Source: Mytilus californianus (taxonomy: Eukaryota; Mollusca; Bivalvia; Mytilida; Mytilidae). From it: a DNA stretch of 64,000 nucleotides. Position 1 is the stretch's first letter. Every line of letters starts with the position of its first letter. The stretch spans positions 75,297,955-75,361,954 of the forward strand of contig NW_026262581.1 in the NCBI RefSeq assembly GCF_021869535.1, in the 5' to 3' direction. Position numbers and translations under genes: made by a program. The notes beneath the pieces were generated by a model. The model was not told the origin of the DNA, did no database searches, and worked only from the letters and a program-made list of their open reading frames with translations. Positions 48,836 through 59,833 of the stretch are shown here, one piece after another.

Positions 48836-49368
48836 TTGCAAAGGGTATTTCATTTCATTTGTTTTCTATACTGAAATGGGGTCACTTTTCATGGGGTTCA
48901 AACCACTAATGATAAGTGAAATGATATTTGGTATGCAATAGTTGTAACATTTGCACACACCTACATGGAGATTATTACTCCCTAGCATTGCTCTAGAAAT
49001 ATTACATTTCAATTTTTTCCACGAACTAGTATGTTTCATACAAGGAAATTTTTGATTTATATTGGGACTGAAATCCAACAACAAAAATGAGACCTTTAGC
49101 ATTCATGTTAAATAATTATAAAATCAGTGTCTCGAAAGCTAAATAAGGGACTCATTGTAAATCGTACCACATCTTATTTTTCGAAAATTGTTAACCGACA
49201 CCTTTTAGGAGATTGGTGACGATTTTTACCCGTTTTGTCTGAATCCGATATCCATGGATGTGTTTACCTCAATTTCAGGGTTAATGTGTTAATAGTTCTG
49301 TTGGGTCTATATTATTGGGTATTGGAAGGAGTTCGTGTCTGCCTGACAAAAATTTGACATCGACATAT

Positions 49369-49911
49369 TTTTGTCTCGCCTGCGACGGAAGGCGAGACGG
49401 AGATGTTGCGTTTCCGTCGGCGTCAACGATTGTTGAGGTTTCCGCTTAAGTTATTTTGATAGGAACGACGTGATGGATCAAATGAAATTTCTATTAGTTT
49501 GACGACTATTTCGAGGCACTGCCCCCGTAGGTTGTGGTCCAGTGACTCAATTATTTACCAATTTTCAATGTAAGTTTTCGGCTTGACTTGGCGAGACCTA
49601 TCTCGGTGTTGATAGTTAATAAGGAGTTATTGGTCGATGTTCAGTTTTATTTGGTGTATGTGTTTGTTTATGGTTTTGTGGATTGGTCTCTTTCTCGGAT
49701 GCTATAAGCAGTATGTGAACTTTATGGTGGTATACAAGTTCGTCTTTTTGCGTTCATCTAAGACCTATCTAACCTAGACCGTTACTTTAGTCATTGATAC
49801 TGTTTTCAGTTTATATGATACTTGAAATTGAAAGCCTTTATCTTTTAGACCTTCAATATACCTTCCACCAGCAATGCAGGCGACACATTCTAGCGTGTGC
49901 ACTCTTGAATT
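49369..49911 (+). mobile_element. TGACCTTGACC-element relative, short copy
   Basis: Starts with hairpin TTTGTCTCGCCTGCGACGGA plus AGGCGAGACGG, then CGTCGGCGTC. Ends GGCGACACATTCTAGCGTGT plus GCACTCTTG, the same end as the 36542 element. Only about 540 bp, without the satellite. Confidence 0.6.
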
Positions 49912-51687
49912 TTGTCAAAGGTTTCTTTTATATACATGAAACAAAAAGAATTGTATTTTATTTTTTTATTTAAATCGTAGCTAATGCCCGTTTATTGCAA
50001 TAACTACGAGTTGTCCGCAGGTGGTCTGTTGCAAGACAGCATTTCTGTACTCGTCCAGCATACCGGAATTTGCCCTTCATCATGATAACTTTTACCTTGC
50101 ATAACCTTTCTTTTGTGGTAATTTTACATTTCCTCTCGTTCTAAATTAGCACGAGATGATTGCCACTGGACGTTAAGCAAGTGAGCTCAAATTATTAATT
50201 GCCAATTGAACTTTGAACAGATTTTTTGCTGCCAATTTGCAGTGTTGTGTCATTTATATAACAAATCATACCACCACCCCTCGCGGCCTATTAATCGCTA
50301 ATGGTTTCCCCTTGATTTAAGTCTTTATATCTGGACCATTTGTTCGGTGATATTGCTTTTCTTTAATTTGTACGTCCAATTTTTTTTTATGTAGGTGTGT
50401 GTTGGGCTGTTGTGACATGCTGTACTGTCCAATTTTTGTAATTTTCATATAAAACAGCAACGTTTTGCCAGTTGAGCGATCCAAGATCCTTTCGATTTAT
50501 TTTTCATGATGAATCCAATGGTTGTAGTCGAAAACGTGGAAATTTAAGTTAGAATTTATACCTATGAATAGGGTATCATGACTCAAAACTCTTAAATGAA
50601 TAAAAAGCAATGCCATACAGGCAGGGAAGCTCGTTCGTTCGTCAAGTAAGACGGACTTAGTCCGCCGGTTCATGTACAGGTGAACGAAATTTAAAACCAG
50701 ACTTGTAGGAGTGCATTGGTAATAAATATCCCTTAAATACCCCTTAAAGTAACAACAAGTGCTTGTCAATACATATTTATGACGTAATTATAACTATGGC
50801 CTTGACTTTTAGCGTTGCAGTTTGTAAACAATGCGTACGTTGCAATTCTCAGATGTGCATATGGTGTACGACCTGAATAGGCAGTTTGGCTTATGGATCT
50901 AAGATTGAAACTTTTGAATATCAAAATGTAAGTCAAAATATTTTATTAATAAAACCTCAATTCTGGAAGGAAAAAGCTTATTGGTGTCATAAAATGTTGT
51001 GCAGTGATATGAAATGTGTAGAATCTAGGATGTAGTTAATTTTAGAAGGGTATATTTTAATGTCTTCAATCCGAATGTTATTTTATGGGTACAAACATAC
51101 AAAATGATACTCCAGAGATCATTATCAAGTAGAGGCAACCCCAAAATACGGCCACAAAAAGCAATATACAACGTTAATCCGCAACCATTTTGACATCGCA
51201 GGTCATTATTAGCCAAAATGGCGCTCAATGGGATTCGAAGATGACATCAGTTCTTATAAAATATATTTGTATTCCATATCGTGAAATGACTGGCTAAAAT
51301 GATTTCCAAACGATGGACAGGGTTCTAGAGAATATGTAAACAAACCTTTTTTAGGCCAGTTTTTATTCATTTTTGCTACATAGGATTCCCCCGCCTGAAC
51401 ATGAGATGCGGGGGTTGTAAAAAAAGAGTTTTTTAACAATTAAATTACCAAGACCTGATACTTACTGAACTAAATTTAGTCAACAACTTCTTGATGCTTG
51501 TCCGTTAAAAACTCACGATGACGTCATACGATAGACCACGACGTTTCGCGGAAAAAATGCAATTGACGGTAACTGGTAACTGACGGTAACTGGTCGTCGA
51601 CCAGTATAGGTAATAAATGAAAACATGTATGTGATAATTAAATGACAAATTTTGACATTTTCTCAAAACATTTTTTTTAATGTCCGT
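49912..51687. other. non-coding, no gene seen
   Basis: Contains TGCCACTGGACGTTAAGCAA at about 50161, a repeat word I associate with mussels, and at 51570-51605 a run of GGTAACTGG words next to the palindrome ACTGGTCGTCGACCAGT. No frame resembles a protein. Confidence 0.4.
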
Positions 51688-51944
51688 TAAAACATATGAA
51701 AACATATGAAAATCATATGTTTTTCATATGTTTACAAACATATGTAAACATATTTTATAAAACATATGAAAACATATGTTTGCTTCCATATGTTTTCATA
51801 TGTTTCAAAACATATGTAAACATATGTTTGTAAACATATGTTTTTCATATGTTTGGGACAAACATATGAAAAACATATGAAAATCATATGAAAATCATAT
51901 GTTTTGAAAACATATGAAAAACATATGTTACAATTTTTCCTGTG
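51688..51944. repeat. right CATATG array (20 sites) and terminal inverted repeat
   Basis: Twenty CATATG hexamers lie in about 240 bp with A/T-tract linkers. They end in CATATGTTACAATTTTTCCT (then GTG) at 51922-51944, the inverse of 13614-13636. TA follows at 51945-51946. Confidence 0.75.
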
Positions 51945-52008
51945 TAGTAATCACATGTCAGTAACGCCACCATGTTTAGCATTGTATTATCTGCCATATT
52001 GTTGTAGC
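51945..52008 (-). pseudogene. right half of the duplicated DUF229 exon fragment
   Basis: TAGTAATCACATGTCAGTAA and onward matches 13057-13120 with about four differences; on the minus strand it encodes 'DNTMLNMVALLTC'. It continues the fragment at 13485-13613 across the 38-kb block. On its other side it ends abruptly at a dispersed repeat. Confidence 0.8.
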
Positions 52009-52261
52009 CAAACAAAACAAAACCAGGTTCAACCCACCATTTTCTTCTTAAAATGTCCTGTACCAAGTCAGGAAAATGACCATTGTTATATTATAGTTCG
52101 TTTCTGTGTGTGTGTTACATTTTAATGTTGTGTTTTTGTTATGTCGTTGTTCTCCTCTTATATTTGATGCGTTTCCCTCAGTTTTAGTTTGTAACCCGGA
52201 TTTGTTTTTATCTCTATCGATTTATGAGTTTTCGAACAGCGGTATACTACTGTTGCCTTTA
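52009..52261 (+). repeat. dispersed repeat between the DUF229 pieces
   Basis: AAACCAGGTTCAACCCACCA, 'GTTCGTTTCTGTGTGTGTG', 'TTGTTCTCCTCTTATATTTG' and 'AACAGCGGTATACTACTGTT' are words I recall as one abundant mussel repeat; this is memory, not a search. It begins where the DUF229 fragment stops and ends where the DUF229 N-terminal frame stops, so it is part of what separates them. Confidence 0.55.
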
Positions 52262-52732
52262 TTTGCTTCGTTTCCCGAATTCATAACTATCTTTCTTTCT
52301 GTAAATTGGTTTTAATCGACAGTAGGATAAACTTTTAGGCTTTTTAGTCTGATTCAATAACAATGTGTTTCCTCGGATATATGTTAATTCTTTCCTATCG
52401 TCACACGTATCGGCTTCTTTGTTTAACTTTAAGAGATGCTTGATGCTTATATGAAACGGATTCACATTTAGAATTTTACATTTTTCAGAATCGACTAGAA
52501 ATTTCCCTGTTTTAGAGGACCATTTTTTCAAAGAAACAGTTTCAGCCGCCGCCGGCACGGTAAACAATTTACCGCTCCCATTAAATGAGATTTGTCTGTT
52601 CACATTAGAATGGAAAAGACTACGATAACCATAGTTATCATATAGCAGTATAACAGAGAGACAAAGAACAAATACTAGTACTGTAACGCGTTTTAACATC
52701 CTCGTACATGACGCTCTAAAAACAGGGAGCAT
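52262..52732 (-). CDS. DUF229 protein, N-terminal 157 codons with membrane anchor
   Basis: Starts MLPVFRASCTRMLKRVTVLV. Residues about 16-31 form one hydrophobic segment, giving a type II signal anchor, so the enzyme domain would face the Golgi/ER lumen or outside. The Cys-containing segment 'KCKILNVNPFHISIKHLLKL' and 'SYCRLKPIYRKKDSYEF' match the N-terminal part of DUF229 proteins in style. The frame ends at GKRSK; TTTGAACC at 13484 would continue it in phase (471 plus 1314 bases gives 595 codons with the stop). No strong donor is seen here, only a weak GATAGTTATG. Met12 is an alternative start. Confidence 0.7.
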
Positions 52733-53640
52733 TTTGTATTCAATGTACAGTCCTTTTGAATTTCCTTCAGATTTAAACCTTATATATGTAAAAGCTGACC
52801 CAAATCAGATCTCGCACTCTGCTCCGTTGATTTTTATGTTTATGTTACTCACAGTAGTAACGTTGATATCTGAACACATCTCATTAGGGGTCATGTGCAG
52901 TGACTTTTCAGCAGCCAATCAAATGTCTCCCATAAAAAAGGTTTCGGTATTTTTTTTATACTGTGGTCTATCAAAAATATTGTCGGGTAAAATGCGCAAT
53001 ATTTCCGAATATAGTCTGGAAACTCTGTTCTAACCATTTAATTTCATGAATTAGTTCTGATCGTATGCACAAACCTGTTGTAAACATTTCTCAACCTAAG
53101 AAAACAATAATGATTCATCGTTTTATTCAACTTTATAAATATCTCATCATCAATATAATGGTGAAATCTGTTAATCTTTGATGCGGTGAAAATTTTACCG
53201 ACCATGAAAAACAAATCCAACGGAGCAAACTGACAAATCTGAGTGATATTGGTTTGAAATTTATATAACTTTGTGACATAATGTTTTCAATTGATTTGTA
53301 GATAAAAGTCAAGATCTTTAACTGTAGTATTCTTTATTTCAAGTTTGAAAGAATAGATGTGATCAACATAGTCGCCAAACAAAAGTTAGAGGATAATGGT
53401 AGCTCATTTTCATTTATCTTGAGAAACATGAATAAATATCCGTCAAAAGAGATTATATTTTTTCAGTGTATCAATACTCTATACCAAATATAACACCTAT
53501 TGTTATAAACTGATGAAGTCTTAAACTGAAACTCGTATACAGGTAAAAGTGCCACGCATGATATACGCACGAAGGTCAATACATGCGTGAAGCATACATT
53601 ACTTGCCATACGAATTTACACACAATCAAAATGTCACAAT
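52733..53640. other. upstream of the DUF229 N-terminal exon; no feature recognised
   Basis: Should contain the promoter of the minus-strand DUF229 gene, but no clear TATA was identified. A 99-codon plus-strand frame at 52734-53033 has no recognisable domain. Confidence 0.4.
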
Positions 53641-53699
53641 AAGGAATAGGACACAAACATTACAAATCAGACGGCTATATTGGTATCTAATGATCCAAG

Positions 53700-54270
53700 A
53701 CCACAAACACATGTTGCTAGCTAGTTGAGATACCAAAACATCTTATCGCTCAACCAATAATTCGTGATGGTGACTGTAAAAATTGTGTAGTGTCGATTGC
53801 AGTTGTTCTTCTTCATAAGTCTGTTGGGGCAATTTTTATGTAAGAAGCACATCCCTGTTTATGAAGTCCGTTAAGTGTGAACTCGTAATATATAGCATAA
53901 CGTATTAACTGGGATATGTAAACGCCATACGATGGAGCTATGCATTTCAAATGGAAGTTGACAACTTGTCACATTTGTCATAGATCATAGTTTGAAGTCG
54001 TCGATCTGTGTCAATATTGGGAAAATGATAAATATATGAAGCAGACCTCCTGTGATATATGAAATTAGAAGCACTCATTGAAATGTGGGTTATTGAGCGA
54101 CAGAACATCATCAATATATCTGAAAGTGAAATTTAAGAACTTAGCAAGATGGTCTTTATTTTTGTCCTTTAGAAGATTCTGTGTGAATTCTTCTTCATAT
54201 GAATACAAAAACAAGTCGGCCAGTAGTTGTGGAAAAGTAGTAACCATTGGAATATCGACTATCTACTGAA
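53700..54270 (-). mobile_element. decayed Penelope-like (PLE-type) reverse transcriptase fragment
   Basis: The minus strand at 54065-54247 reads PQLLADLFLYSYEEEFTQNL and then 'NFTFRYIDDVLSLNN', the RT catalytic YIDD motif in the context typical of Penelope-like elements. Further along, at about 53745-53830, a diverged piece ('STLHNFYSHHHEL') matches the C-terminal segment seen better at 62515-62665. The intervening frame is broken. Confidence 0.65.
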
Positions 54271-56794
54271 ATATCAATCCACTAAATTCAACAAATATGT
54301 TGTCGATCATAAGTCCAGCATTTTGATGATATCATCTTGGGTGTATTTGATTTAGGAATCAGTTTGGTTCTTTACAAAGTCAGATTTTTCATGACTTATA
54401 CAAGGAATTTGTATCTACGTTTCTCATTTTTGTTGAAGAAGTTCTGTTAAATGAGGTAATACAGTCGAACTTTCAATTGAGCTTAGGGAATAGAAGTGTA
54501 AAGCGTAGTAAAATCAAACGTTTTGGTATTACTGCAAAAATAGAAAGGTTGTAAAGTAGATTGCAAAATTGGACTCTTTATGGTTAATTTGTTCAAATTT
54601 GGTTAAAATCACAAATATAAGAAAATTTTAACACAACGTTTTAAAAGATTAATTTCATATACTAGTAATTGCATATGGATAATGTTGAAGATATACGAAA
54701 TATAAAAAATATAACAAATGTAAAATATAATCACATGTATCATTTTGGTAAATCTCTATTTAATACAGTTGTTCTTTCGTTTTCTTGTTCTCTGTAACTG
54801 TTTTTGGAAAGCTGCCATGCACTTGCTTTCATAGCAAGGTTAATAAAATATAAATAAATGAGACCATATATTTGTTCTTTGTTACTGCATACAGTTGAGC
54901 CATTAGTGATTAAACAATTCAAAAAATGAAAACAAAACTTTATAAATTTCATGCGCCCGAAGCGCTTTTCTGGATTTATCTTCATCAGGAATGCTCAAAG
55001 CCGAATATTTCACAGCCAAGGATGTATAAGAACCGAAACAGTTGAAGAGCTAAACGACCAAAATAATAGCTAAATTCATCTAAAGTCAACTTTGCCTGAG
55101 GGATTTGAAACCTTAGTCAACTGTTTTACTCTCTCGTTGTAAAAATAGTCTTATAAATATGCTCTCCCTAATAACTGAACAGGTAACTACGTACCACCCA
55201 CTACTTTCATATCAGTATATAAACAGCCTGCAGATCAATACATTGCAGGTGGCTAAAAATTCAAGGAATGTAGTTTTTATTGATTGTAAGATTAAATGGT
55301 ATAAAGTGGATTGCTGTCTTATTGGTGTACTTCCGTTGTAACCCTTTTATTCAGAAATAAACAGACCTTTGTGCAAGACCCTACGACTTTCTTATAATTA
55401 TACATAGTAAGTGAACTTTCGTAAAAACAATTATAATTTTTCTCAATGCTGATTGTGTTTCTGTTCAAATTTATCAGCTGACATCTGGTTTACTAATCCA
55501 CAACCATAATGCCTTATAAGTAAGGTACCAGTCTAAGAAAAATGAAACTTTGTATTAAACAATGACAAGCCTAACATTAATATAAAGATGTTACTTACAC
55601 AAGTAAATGACAATATTATTCAATTGGTTCCTTCTCCAGGGAGTCATACATCATCATGTCGAACAATTCTGAGGTTAAGTTTGTCCAATTCAAGTCCTTC
55701 CAATACTCTTACTTTATTGACTTAATTGATTCAATGATCCTGCTAAATCTATCATCACTTACACAAATTCCAAAGTTTCTTTAAATATGTTTGCAATCCT
55801 TTACCCTTATCACAAAAAAAACTTATATGGTCTGTACTTTCAAACAAGGCCTCTCCACACAATTGGAACAAGCCTAGATGATAACCATTAAACTAATGTG
55901 ATCATCGAATTTTGAATTTGTGTGAAATACAACACTACATCCTGGTTTTTGTTTGTGAGGTGAATGTAAGAAGGTCAGAGTTTTTATTTTGCTGAGAAAT
56001 ACATTAAAAGCCACTTTCAGGAGGTTTCTTAAAGTCTAGTCATGCTGATGCAATTTTAAAATTGATTAATAGGAGTCATTGAAAGCTTGCCATCACTAAC
56101 ATCATAGCGTTTTCGATACTTGATAAAGCAATGATTTTTTTTAAGTTAAACTCTTCATTTAATGCTGCAATATGACCTGATCTGAGTGATTTCCATATTA
56201 TGTGCACCTACTATGTTTTGACAGGTCATTAACATATCAATAACTTAGCTATAATTTAGGTTGTATCAAAATATATTTAAGCATCTTGGGATTCAAAAAA
56301 GTCCTATATTTTGTCATTAACACTAAAAACGAAAGAAAAATAATGCAATACTTATCTTTTAATGTTAAAAAGCATGTTATTGTACAGTCACTGGTGCAAA
56401 ACTACAATTTTATTGTTGCATAACTATTTATGTGTTTGTGTGTGTGTTTGTTTGATGTATTGTCTATGTGTTTATTTGTTTAAAATGTCATTCTTTTTAA
56501 TAACTTATTTCAACTTTTCTTCACTATACTTGAAGAAAATCCTAATACTTGTGATCAATTGGATAACATTTTAACATTTTCTTATGTTATATTATTCATA
56601 ATTATTTGAAAGACATTATTCCTGCCGATAGGATTTGAGCTATTTATAGTATTTTGAAAAATCAAACAGTGTCCAAATATAGCTTAAAATCTGTGCTTTC
56701 ACTTACAGAGGTTTACCTTTATTTTCAATTGTGTGTCCGTCTGTCAGTACGTCTCGCTTGATGTCCGACGCATAACTATGTTTTAGCATTAAGA
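54271..56794. other. non-coding, no gene seen
   Basis: AT-rich. The part to about 54500 may be more of the decayed RT, but it is unreadable. A short (GT)n lies at 56434-56450. No other feature. Confidence 0.4.
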
Positions 56795-57530
56795 AAGAGC
56801 CTTACAAACACAGACTTCCAATTCCATGGATAAACAACAAGCTAAGGAAACTCTTGTAATCTATCAAAATAACAGAAACGGAAACAAACAGTGCAAAAGG
56901 AACAAATAAAAGCATACTGAGACTTTATCAAACAAATTATAAGTGATTTACCAATCAGCCCGACCAACACCAGTTTTCTACCACAAAACCAAAGAAACTA
57001 TTCCATTACATCAAAAGCACTAAAACATGCTAGAAACAATGGTTCCTGAAGTCACATTCATGAAAAGCAGACGTATTAATCAAATCACTTCAGTCAGTAT
57101 TCACAAGTAAAGTACCGACCAATATTCCAGATAAAGGTCCAAACCAATATACAAAAATGACAGATCACAGGTTCAAACACTTGCGTTTCAATTTTATTTT
57201 TAAAATTACTTATTTAAGTGATTTAAAAAAATTATGTTGCAAATCTTATTACCATTTTCAATTTTTAAATGTGATACTAACTCAAATACGTGATCCTGAA
57301 ATCTCATGTTTAAGCAATTCCACTGACTGCTAGCTAGTGGACCTGATAACATTAGTTGACAGTATTTAACGAACTTAGAACACAGGTTGCACCAATTATT
57401 ACCATCATTTTGATTAATTCATTTTGATTAAATCATTAAAAACTGGAAAAACATTAAAAGACTAGACACAACCAAACCTATGGCATATAAAACAAAGTGA
57501 ACTCTAAAACTCCAGCAAAATGGGATTTTT
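56795..57530 (+). mobile_element. degenerate LINE fragment (linker and early RT region)
   Basis: Across stops and frameshifts it reads 'HRLPIPWINNKLRKLL', then 'KKLFHYIKSTKT', then 'LQSVFTSKVP', then 'SGPDNI' and 'NLEHRLHQLLP'. This is the order of the endonuclease-RT linker and first RT motifs of jockey/CR1-type LINEs. Too decayed for a clade. It is unrelated in position to the LINE tail at the window start. Confidence 0.6.
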
Positions 57531-58340
57531 CTTTTTGGTTTGCTGACCTCGTGTACTCTTTACATTGTACATAGTTTACATATTGTTATGGCTGTCAAGG
57601 TCTATACATACATTTAAGTTTACTAAAGGTTGAGTGGGATATAGAGAAATTGTCAACTCAGCATCACGTCAGCATGAAAATTTGTGCCAAGGAGCAACTG
57701 TTTGAATATGCTGAAGTTAAATGTATAAATACATTTGTATGCAGTCATTACAAAAATAAGGAGATATGTAGTGATTGCAGATAAGACAACTCTATCAACC
57801 ATAGCGCAAATAATGAGCTTTCTACGGTAACCAAAAGCATATTTTGGTTGGAAACAGGATGATTATGGCATGTAGAGAGAATGTGAGGCCATCTTCATGT
57901 TAAAGAACCTTAGCTTGCAAGATAAATTCATAAATATGCAACTTTACCAGTGGCAGTCCAAAATTTACACCCTTTATTCTAGTCAACCTACCAATTGATT
58001 TTTTGTTGAATATGACTTGTCTCACACTTATAACATGTATGATATGAGAATCATCATAATGAACCTTTTTTTAGCTGATTATTTCTCATGATTCAGGTGT
58101 TGATTTACAAAAACATAATAATAATGTCCACATATATTGTCTATTACCAGTAATAACAGCAAGAATTTAATGACAGTATGAGAAGCAAAGAATGAAGCAG
58201 GGATTCAGGCATTGCTATCATTTGTTTAATAACTTTCACCTTCATGTGATTAATGAAAGATTTGCACCGGTTGATTTTAAAATTTGACCTTCATGCAAGA
58301 AGGAAAACTATATTTGGGTATATATAAAATCATTGCAAAT
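57531..58340. other. non-coding, no feature seen
   Basis: AT-rich. Words at 57755-57850 (GATTGCAGATAAGACAACTC, 'AACCATAGCGCAAATAATGA') look like a decayed edge of the ATTGCCAATGAGACAAC family. Confidence 0.4.
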
Positions 58341-58341
58341 A

Positions 58342-58630
58342 TAAATAAGAAGATGTGGTATGAGTGCCAATGAGACAACTCTCTATCCAGGTCACAATGT
58401 TTAAGCGTGGATGAGTATTTATACATTCCAACACCATAATATTGAATTAACAAATAAAGATCAAAGATATAATAAACATGTGAAAGCTCTCTCACAGGCA
58501 AACAACCCATAATTGTAAAATATAAGAGTATACACCACAAGCATGGGGACACATTATACTGCATCCAAACAGCACAAGCAACAAACCCTGCAGTCAATAT
58601 ACATAAGAAGATGTGGTATGAGTGCCAAAG
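58342..58630 (+). repeat. ATTGCCAATGAGACAAC-family copy
   Basis: AAGAAGATGTGGTATGAGTG plus CCAATGAGACAACTCTC, with a second AAGAAGATGTGGTATGAGTG at 58604. The two edges are 262 bp apart in direct orientation, so it may be a target or terminal duplication. Confidence 0.6.
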
Positions 58631-59015
58631 TATACATGTTGGTCAGACAGGTAACCAGATCTTTATCTTATTGCATGGTTAAGTGTTAATTGTTCTTTGA
58701 TACTATAAGAAATATGGTAACTCTATAACATGTATATCCATGCTCGGAAAGGAGTAAGACACAGCTCACATTTCAGTTTGTGTATAAAGCAAAATTGAAG
58801 TATATAATATAAGATAACCTGAGATAATGTAGTAAGGATTCTGATGTTCTGTGGTTAGAACATGCTGTATACTTCAGAGGATATAAATATGTTTTATAGT
58901 TTATAAGACCATGACCTGAATGTTGGAACAATTGTTTTTATATGGTTGGTATTAAGTTTTCAAAACCAAGCTAATGAAGACGAATACTATCATAGTGAAA
59001 AGGTCCTCCTTTCAG

Positions 59016-59195
59016 AAAAAAGTACCTAATGAGGTATTGTCAGTCTTAATGCATCAACTGTATACACCTTTGCAAATGAAAGGAGAACCATCAGAACCAC
59101 CACCTACTACAACATTGGGTGTAAGACTATTAAAATCAAATTATGCCGAAAGTTTACTGGAGAGGCTGGATAGCTTGGACTCCAGATTTTTTTAA
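59016..59195 (+). CDS. possible terminal coding exon, unknown gene
   Basis: A clear acceptor (TCCTCCTTTCAG) precedes 59 codons beginning KKVPNEVLSVLMHQLYTPLQ, with 'GEPSEPPPTTTLGVRLLKSN' and 'YAESLLERLDSLDSRFF' before TAA. Composition is balanced and protein-like, unlike nearby frames, with a helical C-terminus. No family recognised and no partner exon found in the window; upstream exons would lie elsewhere. The acceptor phase is assumed. Confidence 0.4.
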   Translation, partial: KKVPNEVLSVLMHQLYTPLQMKGEPSEPPPTTTLGVRLLKSNYAESLLERLDSLDSRFF

Positions 59196-59436
59196 CACGT
59201 ACCCGTAACTCAACAGGTGTGATCTGTCATTCTTTCCTTACAAGATATTTTTTCACCTCAATCAAGTTTAAGCAAAATTGAAGTACATAAGATATCCACA
59301 TTTGATTCTTAGGAACCGATTGACAAAGAAGAGTGTAATTCAGTGTGTAGATGTAGTTGTATATATATAATCAAAGATAGAATTAGTGTATTCTATTGTC
59401 TTTCCGCCTGTTTGAACATGCCTCACCATGACTTAA

Positions 59437-59833
59437 GGATGTACATATAGTTAGGTGAAATAAAAAAAATCTAGAATTTAAAATTGATACTATAAGTCAG
59501 AAGAGCATTATGAAAGGAACAAAATTAGCTAAAAATATTGATAGGTTATGGAACTCCTTTTTGCGATATTTGATTTTTTTTAAATGGCGGGAAAATGCTG
59601 ATTCGGACTTTTACCTTATATTTAGCACTGGCATTATTTGGGTCTCAAATCGTAAGAAAACAAATCTAGAATCTGCTTAAATTTTGGTAATGACCTTTTT
59701 ATGAGCTATTGAAGTCTTCTATGAAAAGAAAAGTGGGTGATATGGGGAAAAATATTTTACTCTGTATCGTATGAAAAAACCCAAGAAGTCCGAACATCTG
59801 AAAAAAATTCATTAACCTGACCTGAGTACATCC
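59437..59833. mobile_element. MITE, 397 bp, TAA target duplication (Harbinger-like)
   Basis: GGATGTAC at the start and GTACATCC at the end, with TAA on both outer sides (59434-59436 and 59834-59836). Beyond the first 8 bp the ends are only loosely similar (AGGTGA / TCACCT-like words). A 3-bp TAA duplication fits PIF/Harbinger. Frames inside are not genes. Confidence 0.6.

Larger units (their letters stand above)
13614..51944. mobile_element. 38.3-kb TA-flanked element with 23-bp inverted ends (candidate giant pogo-type transposon)
   Basis: Seen directly: the left end starts CATAGGAAAAATTGCAACAT (then ATG). The right end, reverse-complemented, starts CACAGGAAAAATTGTAACAT (then ATG), 21/23 identical. 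TA lies on both outer sides (13612-13613 and 51945-51946). The left flank ends ...GATTTTCATA and the right flank resumes TAGTAATCAC. The uninterrupted paralogous site at 13050-13070 reads GATTTTCATAGTAATCAC, so removing the block plus one TA restores the exon. Both ends carry dense CATATG arrays. Known: TA duplications are typical of Tc1/mariner-pogo elements. Inferred: the pogo-like gene at 29123-41510 supplies the transposase and the interior has swollen by nested insertions. Alternatives are a short CATATG MITE split by later insertion or rearrangement, or an assembly join. Confidence 0.6.

Noticed and set aside
13414-52300. An ordinary 39-kb intron in the DUF229 gene
   Set aside because: Not excluded, but no good donor follows the N-terminal frame and no good acceptor precedes FEPFHRL, and a duplicated exon fragment and repeats fill the gap; insertion is the simpler reading.
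52734-53033. 99-codon plus-strand frame next to the DUF229 N-terminal exon
   Set aside because: Probably falls in the promoter/5' UTR of the minus-strand gene; no recognisable domain.
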